Positions 5,400-7,700 of a DNA stretch of 7,700 bases are shown here, piece after piece (position 1 is the first letter of the stretch; each line of letters begins with the position of its first letter). A program made the position numbers and the translations under genes. The notes beneath the pieces were generated by a model that saw only the letters and a program-made list of their open reading frames with translations, was not told the origin of the DNA and did no database searches. Source of the stretch: Granulosicoccaceae bacterium (lineage in GTDB: Bacteria; Pseudomonadota; Gammaproteobacteria; Granulosicoccales; Granulosicoccaceae); assembly GCA_023301405.1 (NCBI GenBank), contig JALZUX010000457.1:1-7700 (forward strand), read 5' to 3'.

Positions 5400-6063
5400 T
5401 ATCGAGTTTGACTGGCAACGTGAGCAGCGTACTGGTATTGCAGAAGCTGTTTTATGCACGGGTAAAACACTGACGCAATTGGTCACTATTGTGACCGATG
5501 CGAATGAAAGAAAAGCATCGCTGCTACTTACAAGGCTTGATCAAAACCTAGCAGCACAACTGCTTGAAATCAGTATTGGTAATTTTCAATGGATTGAAGC
5601 TGCCAGTGTTGCAGTGCTGGATAATGGCTTGCCTGAATCAGTGACCTCTGATTGCTTGATCGTCACCGCTGGCTCGTCAGATATGCCGGTTGCACTCGAG
5701 GCACAACAAACGCTTAAATTCTATGGCGTGAACGTATCAGTGCTTGCCGATTGCGGTGTTGCCGGATTGTGGCGACTGACTGATCAACTATCACGGCTGC
5801 GGCGTGCGCCCGTGATCATTGCTGTTGCGGGTATGGAAGGCGCGTTGTTTTCGGTGTTGGCAGGCTTGGTCAGCAGTGTGGTCATCGCAGTGCCGCGTTC
5901 GACAGGCTACGGTGTTGCTGAAGGCGGACATGCTGCATTAAGCAGTGCCCTGGCGAGTTGCGCTCCCGGCGTTGTGACGGTCAACATCGACAACGGCTTT
6001 GGTGCGGCCTGCGCCATGCTGAAAATATTGCGCTGGCATAGCGGCGCCGGCGCCGCAGAATAA
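5392..6063 (+). CDS. larB: LarB, nicotinic acid adenine dinucleotide carboxylase/hydrolase
   Basis: LarB (223 residues) starts nickel-pincer synthesis by carboxylating the pyridine ring of nicotinic acid adenine dinucleotide at C5 and hydrolysing the phosphoanhydride. The N-terminus has the family's D-x-x-R-x-x-R-x-G-I-A-E (7-18) and a G-K-T. The C-terminal PurE-like domain shows V-T-A-G-S-S-D-M-P-V (91-100), V-A-G-M-E-G-A-L (145-152), A-V-P-R-S-T-G-Y-G (166-174), A-S-C-A (C190) and V-N-I-D-N-G-F-G-A-A. C190 aligns with the cysteine that forms a transient covalent adduct with the pyridine ring in L. plantarum LarB. The start overlaps the larE stop (ATGTCTGA). This is the last gene of the operon. 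Its final codons, encoding SGAGAA, are made by a 16-base perfect palindrome. Confidence 0.92.
   Translation: MSDIEFDWQREQRTGIAEAVLCTGKTLTQLVTIVTDANERKASLLLTRLDQNLAAQLLEISIGNFQWIEAASVAVLDNGLPESVTSDCLIVTAGSSDMPVALEAQQTLKFYGVNVSVLADCGVAGLWRLTDQLSRLRRAPVIIAVAGMEGALFSVLAGLVSSVVIAVPRSTGYGVAEGGHAALSSALASCAPGVVTVNIDNGFGAACAMLKILRWHSGAGAAE
6041..6056. repeat. Perfect 16-base GC palindrome at the 3' end of larB
   Basis: GCGGCGCCGGCGCCGC is identical to its reverse complement. It can fold as a six-base-pair stem with a CCGG loop. It lies inside the last codons of larB and no T-run follows on the plus strand, so it is not a standard intrinsic terminator. It may stabilise the mRNA 3' end or aid termination by another route. 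Confidence 0.5.
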
Positions 6064-6117
6064 CAAAAATGTAGATCGGCAATACGCACAGCCATACTAG
6101 CTTGCGGTAATTAGTCG

Positions 6118-6123
6118 TATAAT
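6118..6123 (+). promoter_or_regulatory. Consensus -10 box before the small secreted protein gene
   Basis: A perfect TATAAT lies 27 bases before the ATG at 6151, between larB and the next gene. No convincing -35 is found at 16-18 bases upstream (TACTAG at best), so an activator or another contact may be needed. It suggests the downstream gene is transcribed separately from the lar operon. Confidence 0.5.
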
Positions 6124-6150
6124 GTCGCCTTAAACTATCAGGAAGATCAC

Positions 6151-6534
6151 ATGATTTATACCGGTAAAATTGGGTGCCAAACAATAGCACCAGTTGCTGC
6201 CATGGTGACCGCATTGGCGTGCGGCACGCTATCAACGGCAGTTTACTCGCAAGATAAGCTGTCGAAGTTCTTGCTGATTAAATTATCCCGTGATCAATCA
6301 GCTGTACTGTGTAAATCAACTGTTTTTACCGGATGTATGGCGTTTACTGAAGAGCAGTGCCTGGAGCTTTCTGAAAAAGCGTTAGAGCAATGCCTAGCGC
6401 CACTGCCAGATACAATTGATCTGGCTGAACTGCAAAATGAAGCTTTGGAAGCCTGCCCGAAAGATGTCTATGACAAAGCGGGTTTTAGTGACGAAAAAGC
6501 TCAGCAGTGTTTGGCTGAAGCAATGAAGCCATAA
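6151..6534 (+). CDS. Small secreted cysteine-rich protein of unknown function
   Basis: I do not recognise this 127-residue protein. It begins with a Sec-type signal peptide. A lysine near the N-terminus (K6) precedes a hydrophobic stretch from about residue 11 to 31, with a likely cleavage near A-V-Y-S-Q (about residue 33). The mature part of about 94 residues is acidic and probably helical, with six cysteines at 54, 62, 70, 81, 102 and 120. An even number in an exported protein suggests three disulfides. The pattern of E-x-C and Q-C-L helix segments (EEQCLE, EQCLA, QQCLA) looks loosely repeated, like a small helical bundle. The start has a good AGGA at 6140-6143, seven bases upstream, and a TATAAT at 6118. 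The gene follows larB by 87 bases but has its own promoter-like box, so no link to the cofactor pathway is implied. It converges on the sulfatase gene. Confidence 0.75.
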   Translation: MIYTGKIGCQTIAPVAAMVTALACGTLSTAVYSQDKLSKFLLIKLSRDQSAVLCKSTVFTGCMAFTEEQCLELSEKALEQCLAPLPDTIDLAELQNEALEACPKDVYDKAGFSDEKAQQCLAEAMKP

Positions 6535-6545
6535 ACCAGCAGGCT

Positions 6546-6567
6546 AGCAATACACGATCGTATTGCT
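6546..6567. terminator. Hairpin between convergent genes, possible bidirectional terminator
   Basis: AGCAATAC (6546-6553) pairs perfectly with GTATTGCT (6560-6567) around a six-base loop. It fills the 32-base gap between the secreted-protein stop and the sulfatase stop, touching the latter. The stem is AT-rich for a terminator and the following sequence (TATTC) is only slightly T-rich, so the position argues more strongly than the sequence. Confidence 0.45.
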
Positions 6568-7700
6568 TATTCACCGATATAAAAGTCATACCAGGCTTTT
6601 TCCTGACCTGCTATTGCTTTTGCAGGGGGTATACCCGGGCGGTGCAATTCGTTACTCCAATCGCGTAACTCTGTTTTTAACTGCGCTGCTACGCCCGGGT
6701 TGCGGGTGATCAAGTTTTCATGTTCGTGGTTATTGCTCAGATCGAACAGATATTCTCTATCACCCGCGGATAGATATTTCCAGTCGCCTTTTCTGATCGC
6801 TGTTTGATTCCAGAATCGCCAGAATAGAGGGCGGTTCTCAAGCTCAAAGTTTTCGCCTCGTAAATAGGGCAGCAGATTTTCGCCGTCCATTTCATCAATT
6901 TCACCTAGGCCTGCAGCGGCCAAACTGGTGGCGGCAACATCAAGCGTTGATACGCCATCGTCCAGTACTGTGTTGTTTGGCAGGTTGTCCGGCCAGGCAA
7001 CGAGATAAGGTACCCGGATGCCGCCTTCCGCTAACATGCCTTTTTCACCTAGCCACGGTTCGTTGAGTGAACCGTCCCAGATACCAGTGTGGTCATCGAT
7101 CGGTTTCTCGAGCTTATGGAGACCCAGAGGAGCGCCGTTGTCACTGATAAAAAAGATCAGGGTGTTGTCTGATAAACCGTTGTCTTCCAGATTCTGACGC
7201 AGCCGTGCAACGCCATCGTCTATGGCGGAAATCATCGCCAGTGCATGTTTGCGTCGGTTGCTAGCAACATTTTCGTGTCGGGATAAATACTTTTCTGTTG
7301 CCACTAACGGCACATGTGGTGCGTAGTAAGACATATAAAGAAAAAATGGTTCTTGCTTGTGACGTTCGATGAATGCAAGACCGGCGTCAGTGGTGACATC
7401 AAGTCGATAGTCCAGATTTTTTCGATAAGCGATAGGTACTGTGTTACCGGCCAGATCAAAGTTTGTCCACCAGGTGGTGGTGTAGCCGAAGTACACATCA
7501 TCAAAGCCACGGGAATCTGGAAAGTACGGTGTACGTTCATCAAGCGATAGCTTGGAGGCGTCAAACTCCTTAGAGTTCACGTCAATCTCAAGATGCCACT
7601 TACCGGCCATGCCGGTGGCATAGCCAGCATCTTGTAAGCGATTGGCCAGCGTTGCTTCATCCAGTGGCAATGGAGTATTAGTGTTGTCGTCCAAACCGAA
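6567..7700 (-). CDS. Sulfatase (arylsulfatase-type), C-terminal part, truncated by the window edge
   Basis: The visible 377 residues are the central and C-terminal parts of a type I sulfatase, an enzyme that hydrolyses sulfate esters. The frame runs open through base 7700. The N-terminal segment that should carry the C-x-P/A-S-R formylglycine signature and any signal peptide lies outside. Motifs present, in order, are Y-A-T-G-M-A-G-K-W-H-L (Lys and His that contact the sulfate), Y-Y-A-P-H-V-P-L (catalytic-site His), I-F-F-I-S-D-N-G-A-P-L-G (Asp-Asn metal site), G-E-K-G-M-L-A-E-G-G-I-R-V-P (Lys of the active site), and the C-terminal subdomain with K-G-D-W-K-Y-L. A TTG at 7692-7694 could be taken as a start, but it is an internal Leu codon. 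Substrate cannot be told. Many relatives in marine bacteria act on sulfated polysaccharides. The gene is convergent with the preceding secreted-protein gene. Confidence 0.9.
   Translation of the reverse strand, partial: FGLDDNTNTPLPLDEATLANRLQDAGYATGMAGKWHLEIDVNSKEFDASKLSLDERTPYFPDSRGFDDVYFGYTTTWWTNFDLAGNTVPIAYRKNLDYRLDVTTDAGLAFIERHKQEPFFLYMSYYAPHVPLVATEKYLSRHENVASNRRKHALAMISAIDDGVARLRQNLEDNGLSDNTLIFFISDNGAPLGLHKLEKPIDDHTGIWDGSLNEPWLGEKGMLAEGGIRVPYLVAWPDNLPNNTVLDDGVSTLDVAATSLAAAGLGEIDEMDGENLLPYLRGENFELENRPLFWRFWNQTAIRKGDWKYLSAGDREYLFDLSNNHEHENLITRNPGVAAQLKTELRDWSNELHRPGIPPAKAIAGQEKAWYDFYIGE

Noticed and set aside
6041..6070. Intrinsic terminator for the lar operon
   Set aside because: The GC palindrome is followed by an A-rich stretch on the plus strand instead of a T-run, so the structure does not fit an intrinsic terminator in either direction.
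7314..7550. Plus-strand 78-residue ORF
   Set aside because: It is antisense to conserved sulfatase motifs, with no ribosome binding site or recognisable protein features.

Overview
The window looks like chromosomal DNA of a Gram-negative proteobacterium, most likely a gammaproteobacterium. The clues are a YbcJ-type S4 protein, a bacterial-type ferredoxin-NADP+ reductase, exported proteins with ordinary signal peptides, moderate GC content and a secreted sulfatase of the kind common in marine bacteria. The lineage is inferred from protein resemblance only. No mobile element, tRNA, rRNA or CRISPR array is visible.

Layout, left to right. (1) 186-413 (+) is a short S4-domain RNA-binding protein. 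(2) 563-961 (+) is an exported thioredoxin-like protein whose reading frame runs intact through one in-frame TGA. That TGA sits exactly where the first cysteine of the thioredoxin active site should be (W-TGA-G-T-C), and a SECIS-like hairpin lies just behind it. The best reading is a selenoprotein that automatic gene callers would split or discard. (3) 1023-1829 (-) is ferredoxin/flavodoxin-NADP+ reductase, with a good intrinsic terminator on its own strand. (4) 1830-2063 is a divergent intergenic region with repeats, a two-tier hairpin and a possible 44-codon leader ORF. (5) 2064-6063 (+) is a tightly packed four-gene operon, larA-larC-larE-larB, with 4-8 base overlaps at every junction. (6) 6151-6534 (+) is a small secreted protein with six cysteines in its mature part and no recognised function; it has its own promoter-like box and ribosome binding site. 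(7) 6567-7700 (-) is the C-terminal part of a sulfatase whose N-terminus lies beyond the window.

How the genes work together. LarB (carboxylation and hydrolysis of nicotinic acid adenine dinucleotide), LarE (sulfur insertion) and LarC (CTP-dependent nickel insertion) make the nickel-pincer nucleotide (NPN) cofactor. LarA is the racemase or epimerase that uses it. The operon is therefore self-sufficient for one NPN enzyme, although no nickel or substrate transporter is encoded nearby. LarC is one continuous frame, and LarE carries three cysteines in the arrangement expected of the iron-sulfur type.

The most unusual item is the TGA-containing thioredoxin. In this window larA, larC and larE all terminate at TGA, so TGA is not generally reassigned. 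Recoding would have to be local, which is what selenocysteine insertion does.
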